Below the pieces are notes generated by a model that saw nothing but the letters and a program-made list of their open reading frames with translations, ran no database searches and was not told the origin of the DNA. Below, piece after piece: positions 9,299 to 16,824 of a stretch of 45,829 nt of DNA. The position numbers and the translations under genes are program-made. The DNA is from AC-37 sp036382905 (GTDB lineage: Bacteria > Actinomycetota > Thermoleophilia > Solirubrobacterales > Thermoleophilaceae). Where the stretch lies: assembly GCA_036382905.1 (NCBI GenBank), contig DASVPL010000101.1, positions 1 to 45,829 of the forward strand, given 5' to 3'. How positions within the stretch are numbered: position 1 is the stretch's first letter; the number at the start of each line of letters is the position of its first letter.

Positions 9299-9393
9299 CG
9301 AATCCACTATTAGCTGTAACGCAGCGAAACGGCAAATGTTCGGGTCTTTCGCTCGGCTAGCGTTTCAGGCGCAGTCGCAGTCGAAAGGCGCCG

Positions 9394-10284
9394 ATGAGTG
9401 ACGAAGAGAGCTCGTTCGAGTACAAACGTGTCGGCCAGCACCTGATCCGCCGCCCCCGGGCGGTGGAGCGCTGGCAGGTGCTGGTGGACGTCCGCGGCTC
9501 GGCTCGGTGGATCACGTGCAGCGCACGCCTGAGCCGGCGCTTCGAGCGCGCCGCGTCCTCCGAGGAGTTGAATGCCGACCGCGCCGCCGGCCGGATGGTG
9601 CGAGCGTGCGTGGCCAACCGGCCCGTCACTGACCCGGCGTCCCCGAATCCATCCGTGCGTACGCGCCTGCGCGTTCGGGCCCTGACCTGGCGCCTGAGCC
9701 CGCCCCTCGCCTTCGGCGGCCCACGGCGCGTCGGCACCGCGGCGGCGCGGGCAGCACAGGAACTGGCCGAGCGAGACCTGCGGCGTCATCGCGGCAGCGC
9801 CGAACGCATCGAGGGCGAGGCCCAGGCGGGCTGGGCGCAGAACCGTGAGCGGCTCGCAGGCGTCGAGCAGCGTGCCGCTTACTTCCTGGGCGGTGCCGGC
9901 CTCGGTGCCGGAGTGCTGCTCGCGTCGACCAGCCTTCTCGTGGATTCCGACGCTCGGCCGGAGGGAGTGGCCCGGATCGTCGCGGCGATCGGGCTCCTCA
10001 TCACGATCCTCGGACTGGTGGCGTCGGCAGCGTACGCGCTCGCCGCGACGATGCAGACCTTCGGGCGCATCACTCCCGACATCACCTCACAGGTCATCGA
10101 GCGCGCCAAGAGGCCCGACGAGCAGGCCCGCATGGAGCGCGCCGCCCGGCTGATCGCCTCACGCCGGCGATCGAGTTACATCGCGAATTGGAAGGTCGCC
10201 CGCCTCACGCGTGCAGCAATCGCATCGGCATGCGCCGTGCTGGGATTGCTCATCATGCTCACCGCCGTCCTGGTGACGATCTGA
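9394..10284 (+). CDS. Membrane protein of unknown function, three transmembrane helices
   Basis: 296 residues with a good ribosome-binding site (AAAGG five bases before ATG). Residues 1-160 are soluble, Arg-rich and partly helical, with a short coiled-coil-like stretch (about 115-155). Three hydrophobic helices follow at about 162-184, 192-220 and 274-296, the last ending at the C-terminus. The 45-residue loop between helix 2 and 3 is highly charged. The layout of a soluble part followed by paired helices loosely recalls SLATT/Pycsar-type effectors, but I see no diagnostic motif and make no functional call. Neighbours are two secreted propeller genes, with no obvious link. Confidence 0.6.
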   Translation: MSDEESSFEYKRVGQHLIRRPRAVERWQVLVDVRGSARWITCSARLSRRFERAASSEELNADRAAGRMVRACVANRPVTDPASPNPSVRTRLRVRALTWRLSPPLAFGGPRRVGTAAARAAQELAERDLRRHRGSAERIEGEAQAGWAQNRERLAGVEQRAAYFLGGAGLGAGVLLASTSLLVDSDARPEGVARIVAAIGLLITILGLVASAAYALAATMQTFGRITPDITSQVIERAKRPDEQARMERAARLIASRRRSSYIANWKVARLTRAAIASACAVLGLLIMLTAVLVTI

Positions 10285-10311
10285 GCGCTGAGCGGCGCCG
10301 ATCCAGCGCGG

Positions 10312-12036
10312 TCAGCGGACGAGGCGGACGGTCCTCCTGAGGGGCGGGCCCTCGTTGCCGGCGAGGTCGCGCGCCGCGGTCGTCACGCCGAGCGTCGCGC
10401 TCCCGCCCGCGGCGAGGTGACCGGCCAGCCGCCGCGCCTGTGCCTTGGTGAGCCTGAAGCGAACCGTTGCCTTGCTGCCGGCCTTCGCCAGGTACCCGGC
10501 CTTCGCGAGCTTGACTTTCGACGACTTCCCCCTGCGTGGCTTGAGCGTGAGGGTGCCCTTCGCCTGGCCCGAGCAGGCTTCGTCGCACACGATCGTGAGG
10601 TCGATCCTTCGGGTGGTGTGCGCGCGCTGCTTGGTCTTGCCGCCGAGTGCGGCGATCGGGGGCTCCAGGTCGGGCGGCGGGGGCGGATCGCACGAGCGCG
10701 GCGGCGGGTTGAGGGCCGCCGGTGCGCCCTCGGCGAAGTCGGAGACCTCGAGCTGGCGGCACTGGGCGTCGTGCATGCGGATCCAGGCCACGGCGCCAGC
10801 GCCGCTCGACGCGGTCGCCATGGCGGGCTGGTAGGAGTCGGAGGGCGAGAGCGTTAGCGGCGCCGTGCTCCACGCCCCGCTCGCTCCGTGCACCGCGAGG
10901 ATCGCGCCGGTGTTCTGCTGGCGGTAGTCGTGACCATGAGGACCGTTGCGCCAGGTGGCCAGCGCCGTGCCGTCCGGCGCGACCGCGAGCCGCCCGTACT
11001 CCGCGTTCTCGCCCTCGGAGCTCACGGCGACCGGGTACTCGAACGCCTGGCCGGGGCGGCGGAACGCGCTGAACAGGCGCCACGGGCTCCCCGCGTCACC
11101 GCCGTTGTTGATCTGCGACCAGAGCAGGGTGGCGTTGCCGGCGCCGTCGAAGGCGAGCTGGGGCGGGCTGAAGAACTCGGTGCCGTAGGCGTCGCCGGGG
11201 AGGTCGGCGACCTGGTCCGCCGCGCCGAAGGCCGCTCCGGCGCCGGCCGGGCGCACGCGGGCGTTGATTCGGCGCTGCTCGTCGATCCAGATCGCGAGCG
11301 TGTTGCCGCTCGCGTCCACGGCCACGTTCGGCTGGCTCAGGGGGCCGACCGGGGCTCCGAGGTCCGTCGGTCCCTCCCAGCTCGAGGAGCCCGGCGGGCG
11401 CACCGCGATCTGCGCGGGGCTGCCCTGCTGGTGCCAGACGAGGGCCATCGTGCCGTCCTCCCCGACGGCGCCGCGCGGGGAGTCCCCGCCGCTGCCGATC
11501 GTCTCCTCTGGCTCGAACTGACCGCCCGCCGGGCGCCGGACCGCGCGGACGCCCGAGCCGAAGCCGCGTCCCCACACGAGCAGGATCGCGCCCGAGCGGG
11601 CGAAGTCGACGTCCATCTGCAGGCCGGGGTTGATGCCCGTGGCGATCTGCTGCGGCGAGCCGAACGTTGTGGTGCCCGCGGCGCGGGTGACGGCGTATGC
11701 GGTCTCGTTTGCGGAGGTGGCCCAGATCACGGTGAGGTTGCCCGCGCCGTCGAAGCCGGCGAACGCGTGCGAGTCGCCCAGGCCGACGTCGCCGACGGTC
11801 TGGGGCGCGCCCCACCCGCCGCCCGGCGGGCGCGATGCCACCTTCACCTCCTGGCCGTCGAGGTAGGCGATGGCCGCGTTGCCGGCTGGGTCGAAGGCGA
11901 CCGACGGGAGCGCGGACGCGGTCGGGCCGGCCACTGCGGGCGGGCGGAAGCTCGGCGCCGCGGTCGCGGCGGCGGCGCAGAGGAGCGCGATCGCGGTGGT
12001 GGCGATCGCGGCGAGGATCCCGTGCCGAGGCGTCAT
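10312..12036 (-). CDS. Secreted beta-propeller/BNR-like protein with C-terminal beta-sandwich
   Basis: 574 residues from ATG 12036. A signal peptide (MTPRHGILAAIATTAIALLCAAAATA) is followed by about seven repeats of 45-55 residues built on xVAFDxxGNAxxxW (VAFDPAGNAAIAY, AGFDGAGNLTVIW, VAVDASGNTLAIW, LAFDGAGNATLLW, LAVAPDGTALATW), a propeller-like pattern. A Pro-rich hinge (PPPPPDLEPP, about residue 450) leads to a C-terminal domain with CDEAC and a run of beta strands ending in LRRTVRLVR. This C-terminal module is frequent on exported proteins of this lineage. It has no catalytic signature. Much longer open frames on this strand run through the lanthipeptide genes and are spurious. Confidence 0.75.
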   Translation of the reverse strand: MTPRHGILAAIATTAIALLCAAAATAAPSFRPPAVAGPTASALPSVAFDPAGNAAIAYLDGQEVKVASRPPGGGWGAPQTVGDVGLGDSHAFAGFDGAGNLTVIWATSANETAYAVTRAAGTTTFGSPQQIATGINPGLQMDVDFARSGAILLVWGRGFGSGVRAVRRPAGGQFEPEETIGSGGDSPRGAVGEDGTMALVWHQQGSPAQIAVRPPGSSSWEGPTDLGAPVGPLSQPNVAVDASGNTLAIWIDEQRRINARVRPAGAGAAFGAADQVADLPGDAYGTEFFSPPQLAFDGAGNATLLWSQINNGGDAGSPWRLFSAFRRPGQAFEYPVAVSSEGENAEYGRLAVAPDGTALATWRNGPHGHDYRQQNTGAILAVHGASGAWSTAPLTLSPSDSYQPAMATASSGAGAVAWIRMHDAQCRQLEVSDFAEGAPAALNPPPRSCDPPPPPDLEPPIAALGGKTKQRAHTTRRIDLTIVCDEACSGQAKGTLTLKPRRGKSSKVKLAKAGYLAKAGSKATVRFRLTKAQARRLAGHLAAGGSATLGVTTAARDLAGNEGPPLRRTVRLVR

Positions 12037-12142
12037 CGAGTGGTCGAGGGTAGGTCCGGATGGCGCGCTTGCCCAACAGTCGTTACCAAGACTTAACCCT
12101 CCCCTGGCGGTTGGGCAGGAAACGGGTGGCAATCTCGCCGCC
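12037..12142. promoter_or_regulatory. Divergent intergenic region with an inverted repeat
   Basis: This 106-bp gap separates two divergent genes for exported proteins. It holds GCCCAAC at 12071-12077 and its complement GTTGGGC at 12110-12116, with an A/T-richer centre (GTTACCAAGACTTAACC). This could be a two-site operator or mark the core of both promoters. No clear -35/-10 pair. Confidence 0.3.
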
Positions 12143-12517
12143 ATGAAGACGCTAATCCCCCTCACAGCACTCGTGGCGCTGCTCGTCGGCGCCGCTCCCA
12201 GCCCCGGCAAGGACACGGCCACTCGAGTCAGCCGCTCCGGCGACTGCTCCGGCGCGTCGAACTGGAAGCTCAAGGCCAAGCCCGACGACGGCCGCCTCGA
12301 GGTCGAGTTCGAGGTCGACCAGAACCGCAACGGCGTCGAGTGGAAGGTCAAGCTGCGGCGCAACGACAAGACGCTCGTCAGCACGACCCGCCGCACGCAG
12401 GCTCCCAGCGGCTCGTTCTCGCTGGAGCGGCGCATCGGCGATCCCGCCGGCAAGGACAGGATCTCGGCGGTGGCGACCCGCGACGGCGAGACCTGCCGCG
12501 GCTCGCTGAGCATCTGA
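12143..12517 (+). CDS. Small exported protein, unknown function
   Basis: 124 residues. It has a signal peptide of about 20 residues (MKTLIPLTALVALLVGAAPS), then a compact all-beta domain with two Cys (GDCSG and ETCRG) bracketing it, likely forming a disulfide. Alternating charged and hydrophobic residues (LEVEFEVDQNRNGVEWKVKL) are typical of a small beta-sandwich. Similar short exported proteins are common in actinobacteria with no known role. It lies convergent to the lanthipeptide operon and 10 bp from its end; no link is implied. Confidence 0.75.
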   Translation: MKTLIPLTALVALLVGAAPSPGKDTATRVSRSGDCSGASNWKLKAKPDDGRLEVEFEVDQNRNGVEWKVKLRRNDKTLVSTTRRTQAPSGSFSLERRIGDPAGKDRISAVATRDGETCRGSLSI

Positions 12518-12527
12518 GCGGGCGCCG

Positions 12528-14756
12528 CTAGACCGGAGCGTGCCAGAGCCCGCAGAGCACGGACGGGACCGCGCCGGCGTCGGCCAGACGGAGCAGCTGG
12601 TACCCGACGCCGGCCGTGCCGAGCATCAGCGCCGGACTCGGACCGCCGCACGGCGTGCCGGAGCGCATCTCGGCCTCCGGCAGGCGTGCGATCGCGCCGG
12701 CCGCGCGCCGCGCCGCGCTCGTGAAGTCCGGGCGACCCAGGACGTGCCCGCCGATCCAGAGCGCCTCCACGAGGCCCGCAACGCCGTGGCATGGCGTCAG
12801 GTCCCACACGTCGAGGGACGCGCGGCGCTCGAGCTCGGCGCGGGTGGTGTCGAGCCCCGCCGTGACGTGCTCGTCGTACCAAGCGCGCCGCGCCGGGTCG
12901 AGCTCGCGGGCGCGCAGGCGGCTCAGGGCGACGCCGGGCGCGCCGTGGCACCAGGCCACCGCGTAGCGCCGCTCGCCCGGCGGGTGGAGCTCGTCGGTGC
13001 GCAGGTCGGGCCAGTTGCCGGCGTCCGCGTCGAAGAGGCCCTGCTCGTACTCGAACGCGGCGTGCGCGGCATCGAGGGCCTCCGGGTAGTCCCCGGCGAC
13101 GGCCAGTTCGAGCAGCGCGACGCCCACGCCGGCCGCTCCGTGCGAGATGCCGGTGAGCGGCGGCTCCGCGCCCGCCGCAGGGGAGTCGTGCCCGGCGTAC
13201 GTGACCGCGCCGCGGCCGAGCCGGCGGCCGATCCGCTCGGCGTGCGCCACGTACTCGGCCCGGCCCGTCTCCCGCGCGAGCGCGAGCAGGGCGAGGACCT
13301 CCCCCGCCCGGCCCACCAGCAGGTCGTCGCGGGCGTCGGCGCAGTGATCGGAGAGCGAGCCGGCCAGCAGGTCGGCGTCGCCGCCGTCCGGAGGCTCGTC
13401 GCCGAGAAGCCGCGCCACTCGCCACGCGGCAAGCAGCGTGCCCGGCACGCCTGAGTAGAGGCCAAGGCTCGTCGAGCTGGGGCGTTCTCCGCGCGCCCGC
13501 GCGAGGGCGAATGCGACCGCTCCGCGCGCGGTGCGCGCGAACTCCGGCTCGCCCGTGCGCGCGAACAGCTCCGCCAGGAACAGGGCCACCCCGCTCGTGC
13601 CGTCGTAGAGGCCCGGCCCGAGGCCGGTCGAGCGCGGCACGAAGAGGGCGACCGAGCCCGGGCGGCCGAAGCTCGAGCGGCCGATCCAGCCGCACGCCTC
13701 GCCGCGGCGGTCCCACAGGGCGTCGGCGACGATCGTCTGCCCGAGCCGCCCCGCCGCCGCGAGCAGCTCCGCCGGGTCCGCGTCATCGGACGGCGGCGAG
13801 TCGCGGTGCTCCGCGACCGGAGCGGCCTTCCCCGGCAGCGGCTCGTACCCGTCCTCCGAGCCGGGCGCGAGGTGGGGGCGGGCCGGATCCAGGCCCGCCT
13901 CGGCGAAGGCGGCGGCGATCGCCGCTCGCTTCGACGCCGCATCCCGGTGACCGTCCTCGTGTGCTCGCCACAGCGCACGCGCGACGAGGCGGCAGCGGTG
14001 CTGGCCGAAGCTCTCGCCCAGGCCGGGATCCTCCGCTAGCGCGAGCCCCGGCGCGAGTCGCTTGGTGAAGAGCGGGACGCTCGGGCGCAGGCGGCCGGCA
14101 AGCTCGGCGTACACCCCCCGCAGCGGTCCGCGCGCCTCCTCGAAGCGGTGGCGCGGCACGTACAGCACGGCGGCGTCCGCGCGGCGATATGCCGCCGGAC
14201 TGCGCAGCACCTTGAGCTTGAAGGGGACGCGCGCGCCGTCGAGCGCGCTCTGGACCGTCGCAAGAAGCGCGGCGGCGGCCTGCTCGCGCACGTGCCAGTA
14301 CAGACGAACCATTCCCGCGGGCTCGTCGGGGGCGTCCCACGCCTCGCGTCCGATGACCGCGAAGTAGCCGGGCGCGAGCGCCCGCCGCACGGTGGGCACC
14401 AGGACCGCGCAGCCGTCCGGATCACCGTCCGCGACGCCGCGCACCCGCTCGGGCGCCACCCAGAAGCGGACTCCGTGCGGGGCGACCACGGTCACGCGAT
14501 CGCCCTCGGCGCCCGCGCGACGCCAGCCGGGCTCCCAGGTCACCCCGGGCCGGGCCGCGCGGATCAGCGACTCCTGGAAGTCGCGGTCCGTGACGGCGTC
14601 GAGGACGGTGATCGGCGCGCGGCCGTGCGGGCGGACGTAGTGGTCGCGATACAGCAGGCTCGCAAGGGTGGGGACGGGGTCGGTCCCCGGCGACGCGCTG
14701 ACAGCGGAGGCGACCGCCGCGAGATCCTCGTGCAGAGGCGCGTGGGCGGCAGTCAC
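12528..14756 (-). CDS. HopA1-like/LanC fusion: class V-type lanthipeptide dehydratase partner plus cyclase
   Basis: 742 residues from a GTG at 14756 overlapping the kinase stop (GTGA). Residues about 1-330 resemble the HopA1 effector family (LASLLYRDHYVRP near the start, then FWVAPERV and RLYWHVRE blocks), the lyase half of class V lanthipeptide dehydration. Residues about 350-742 are a LanC (alpha/alpha)-toroid: GISHGAAGVG with H539, WCHGAPGV with Cys603, CHGVAGL with Cys656-His657, and a C-terminal LMLGTAGVGY. The Zn ligand triad is therefore intact, and cyclisation of Cys onto dehydroamino acids is expected. In known class V clusters (cacaoidin, lexapeptide, pristinin A3) the HopA1-like protein and the cyclase are, to my knowledge, separate; here they are one chain. 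The longer upstream frame overlaps the kinase and is not used. Confidence 0.85.
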   Translation of the reverse strand: MTAAHAPLHEDLAAVASAVSASPGTDPVPTLASLLYRDHYVRPHGRAPITVLDAVTDRDFQESLIRAARPGVTWEPGWRRAGAEGDRVTVVAPHGVRFWVAPERVRGVADGDPDGCAVLVPTVRRALAPGYFAVIGREAWDAPDEPAGMVRLYWHVREQAAAALLATVQSALDGARVPFKLKVLRSPAAYRRADAAVLYVPRHRFEEARGPLRGVYAELAGRLRPSVPLFTKRLAPGLALAEDPGLGESFGQHRCRLVARALWRAHEDGHRDAASKRAAIAAAFAEAGLDPARPHLAPGSEDGYEPLPGKAAPVAEHRDSPPSDDADPAELLAAAGRLGQTIVADALWDRRGEACGWIGRSSFGRPGSVALFVPRSTGLGPGLYDGTSGVALFLAELFARTGEPEFARTARGAVAFALARARGERPSSTSLGLYSGVPGTLLAAWRVARLLGDEPPDGGDADLLAGSLSDHCADARDDLLVGRAGEVLALLALARETGRAEYVAHAERIGRRLGRGAVTYAGHDSPAAGAEPPLTGISHGAAGVGVALLELAVAGDYPEALDAAHAAFEYEQGLFDADAGNWPDLRTDELHPPGERRYAVAWCHGAPGVALSRLRARELDPARRAWYDEHVTAGLDTTRAELERRASLDVWDLTPCHGVAGLVEALWIGGHVLGRPDFTSAARRAAGAIARLPEAEMRSGTPCGGPSPALMLGTAGVGYQLLRLADAGAVPSVLCGLWHAPV

Positions 14757-15820
14757 CACAGGGCGAGCAGCTCCGCGGCCGCGCGCTCGGGCTCGGCGAA
14801 GACGTTGTCGGCCACCTGGAGCGCGATGAGGGCCGAGCCCGAGAGCTCGTCGGCGCCGGCCAGGAGCTCGAGCGTGGTCTGCACGAGCCGGGCCGCGCAG
14901 TAGTCGGTCGCCCGCGCCCGGAGCTCGCCCTCGCCGGAGGAGCCCTCGCCACCAGCGCCGATGTACGCGCGCCACACCGCGCGGGTCGTCGCCTGGATCA
15001 CCGGAACCGCGAGCTCCGCCGCGGGGTCATCGCCGCCCCAGGTCTCGCCGCGCCCGAGCGCGAGCGTGACGGCCGCCTCGAGCAGGCCGGCCAGATCCCA
15101 GGCGGGATCGCCGAGACGTGCGAGCTCCCAGTCCACGAGGCGTACGTCGATCCCGCCGTCCGCGTGCGAGCGCACCATCACGTTGTCGGCCCGCACGTCC
15201 CCGTGGATCAGCGACTCGCTGCGCCACACGTCGGCGGCGCGCGCCAGCCCGGCGTCGATCGCCATCGCCCGCTGCACCACCTCGAGACCGGTCATCGCGC
15301 CGTTGCTGAGCGTCTCGAGCGCGGCGGGATCGGGGCGCCGCACGGCGGGCACCCAGCCGAGCGGCGTGGCCTCCGGCCCGTCGGGCCGGCCGTCGGCGCC
15401 GACGGTCACCGTGTGGACCTGCGCGAGCGCCGCGGCGGCCGCGCGGAACGCGGCGATCGGGAACTCGGCGGGCCCGCCGGCCTGGCAGACCGAGCGCAGG
15501 TCCCCGTAGCCCACGAGCAGCTCGGTGACGAGGAGAGGCTCCGACGGGTCGAAGTGGACGAGCCCCGGGAGCACCGCGGAAAGCGGGCCTCCGCCGCGAT
15601 GAGCGTGGTAGACGGCTCCCTCGGCGATCACCGTCTCCCGGCTGCCCTGGGCGCGCGGGTCAGCCTGCTTCACGAACACGCCGGCGCCGCCGGAGAGCGC
15701 GACGCGCGTGTTGCGGTTGCGGCGCGGGCAGCGCTCCACGGCCGTGTCGGGCAGGATGGCGTCGTCGGACGCGAGCACCCCCGCGCGCACGAGCCGCCGG
15801 ACCAGGGCGGCCTCGCTCAC
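14753..15820 (-). CDS. APH-like kinase of a class V-type lanthipeptide cluster
   Basis: 355 residues from a GTG at 15820. Protein-kinase-like APH fold: an N-lobe Lys in GVFVKQAD, the catalytic loop HGDVRADN (H206, D208, N213; Brenner motif HxDxxxxN) and the metal-binding Asp230 in VDWELARLGDPAWD. In class V lanthipeptide and thioamitide clusters an APH-like protein phosphorylates Ser/Thr of the precursor, and a HopA1-like partner eliminates phosphate to give Dha/Dhb. The HopA1-LanC fusion follows directly with a GTGA overlap, which fits this role. Antibiotic resistance is the alternative reading of an APH fold, but the neighbours argue against it. The upstream precursor frame runs about 160 bases into this gene in another frame. 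Confidence 0.85.
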   Translation of the reverse strand: MSEAALVRRLVRAGVLASDDAILPDTAVERCPRRNRNTRVALSGGAGVFVKQADPRAQGSRETVIAEGAVYHAHRGGGPLSAVLPGLVHFDPSEPLLVTELLVGYGDLRSVCQAGGPAEFPIAAFRAAAAALAQVHTVTVGADGRPDGPEATPLGWVPAVRRPDPAALETLSNGAMTGLEVVQRAMAIDAGLARAADVWRSESLIHGDVRADNVMVRSHADGGIDVRLVDWELARLGDPAWDLAGLLEAAVTLALGRGETWGGDDPAAELAVPVIQATTRAVWRAYIGAGGEGSSGEGELRARATDYCAARLVQTTLELLAGADELSGSALIALQVADNVFAEPERAAAELLALW

Positions 15821-16376
15821 GTGCCGGCGCGAAGCGGTCCGCGGCGGCAGCGCAGCCGGCGTCGCAGCACCAGGTGAAGATGACGCCGCTGGTCGGCGGC
15901 GGGCACGGGACACCCGCGCTCATGCACCAGTCGCTCCCGCAGCCGCTCGACTGCGGAAGGCACATCCCCGAGCAGGCCGACGGGTCGCCCGTGTCGGGGA
16001 GGACGGCCAGCTCGCGGGAGAAGTTCGCCCGGAAGCTCTCGCGAAGGGCCCCGGTGACGAAGGACGCGCTGCCAGAGATGTCGCGGGTCCGCACCAGCCT
16101 GAGCTGAGCTGACGGCTTCACCCACAGGATGCGCGGGCTGTCCGGGTCGCCGTCGTCGACGGACTTCGTCCGCACCACGTCGGCCGTGGCGACCTCGTAG
16201 TAGCTCGCGAACGACAGGTCGAGGTACAGGCGCACCTGCCCCCCGTTCGGGGAGCTCCCGACGAATCCGGCGATCTGGAGGAGGGACTCCCCCGCGTTCG
16301 CATCGTCGGCGCCGTCAGGCGCCATCGAGTGCGGCGTCAGGTCCACGTCGTGCGCGGACCGGTCCTCCTCGCTCAT
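15660..16376 (-). CDS. Cys-rich RiPP precursor peptide (long leader, 8-Cys core); 3' end uncertain
   Basis: ATG 16376 has an excellent ribosome-binding site (GGGGGAGGA, about four to six bases before it). Residues 1-125 form an unusually long, structured leader with a VRLYLDLSFASYYEV block (48-62) and an acidic middle (DDGDPDS). The core from about 126 is rich in Ser, Thr, Pro and Cys, with Cys at 135, 139, 146, 151, 158, 170, 171 and 175 (ending FTWCCDAGC). The natural end is unclear: the frame stays open to 15660, but beyond about residue 186 it overlaps the kinase and its composition (Arg/Ala/Gly/Pro) looks like a shadow. In the neighbouring frame a TGA at 15819-15817 would overlap the kinase GTG as GTGA, so a frameshift or sequencing error near 15820-15850 would give a peptide of about 187 residues. 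Confidence 0.7.
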   Translation of the reverse strand: MSEEDRSAHDVDLTPHSMAPDGADDANAGESLLQIAGFVGSSPNGGQVRLYLDLSFASYYEVATADVVRTKSVDDGDPDSPRILWVKPSAQLRLVRTRDISGSASFVTGALRESFRANFSRELAVLPDTGDPSACSGMCLPQSSGCGSDWCMSAGVPCPPPTSGVIFTWCCDAGCAAAADRFAPARERGRPGPAARARGGARVRRRHPARHGRGALPAPQPQHARRALRRRRRVREAG

Positions 16377-16442
16377 CGCATCCTCCCCCTGCCGGTAGCG
16401 GACGAGGCGCGACCGTAACACAGGGGTCCCCCGCGCGGGGGA
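16377..16442 (-). promoter_or_regulatory. Candidate promoter and operator of the lanthipeptide operon
   Basis: On the minus strand an extended -10 element, TGTTACGGT (16420-16412, TGnTAnnnT form), lies 35 bases before the precursor ATG. The position where a -35 would sit is instead a perfect 16-bp palindrome, TCCCCCGCGCGGGGGA (16427-16442). A repressor or activator could bind there. The leader of about 29 bases carries the strong GGGGGAGGA site. No regulator gene is visible nearby. Confidence 0.45.
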
Positions 16443-16629
16443 TTGCGGGGGCGGAGTGGGCTGGGCTGGAGTTCGGACCAGGATTTCGCGGCCGAGATGG
16501 ATCAGGTGGCTAACCGGGCGGCCTTGTTGGATGATCGCTAGATCGAGCCGCCGGCAGCGAATGGCCTAACAGCGGAGCCGACGCGGGTTCGGTTCAATCG
16601 GGAAGGCAGTTCCATCGTGCTGGGCTCAG
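16443..16629. other. Non-coding stretch at the left edge of the island
   Basis: 187 bases between the lanthipeptide promoter and the winged-helix remnant. I see no convincing reading frame, RNA gene or promoter. Confidence 0.4.
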
Positions 16630-16800
16630 CTGGTTAGACGCGAAACGCGGGACGTTCACGCAGCGGTCGAGGGGCTCCTGGAAGAGCAGGTATCCCGCTC
16701 ATCGGTGGAGAACTACCTGGCTAGGAAGTCGGTCGGCCATGCTCTGCGATCGGGTGGGCCCGGGGTCGCTACCGCTTGGCCCTAGCCCGCGACACTGACA
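16630..16800 (+). pseudogene. Remnant of a winged-helix (HARE-HTH-like) domain gene, frameshifted
   Basis: The frame from 16630 reads ...TRDVHAAVEGLLEEQ, SRSSVENYLARKSVGH, which resembles the small winged-helix modules that read REVHAAVEGLLGEPVSWSSVKN in actinobacterial mobile-element and recombination proteins. The expected ending (ARGRYRLALARD) is present at about 16757-16795 but in another frame, so a one-base indel lies between. There is no start codon with a ribosome-binding site and no further domain. This looks like a decayed fragment of a larger gene left at the island edge. Confidence 0.5.
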
Positions 16801-16802
16801 CC

Positions 16803-16824
16803 GCTGCTTTCACGCGAAAGCAGC
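16803..16824. repeat. Hairpin repeat, left copy
   Basis: A perfect 9-bp inverted repeat GCTGCTTTC/GAAAGCAGC with a 4-base loop (ACGC). A similar but not identical hairpin lies at 25892-25919 at the other end of the island; both are preceded by CCGCTG and contain CGCG near the loop. No T-tract follows, so it is not a typical intrinsic terminator. Confidence 0.55.

Noticed and set aside
6629..9313. 894-aa plus-strand open frame across the second P450 and a propeller gene
   Set aside because: It is the shifted frame and antisense of two clearly recognisable genes; long frames of this kind are expected at this GC content.
14753..15820. Aminoglycoside resistance kinase
   Set aside because: The APH fold is real, but position between a RiPP precursor and a HopA1-LanC fusion with a stop-start overlap argues for precursor phosphorylation.
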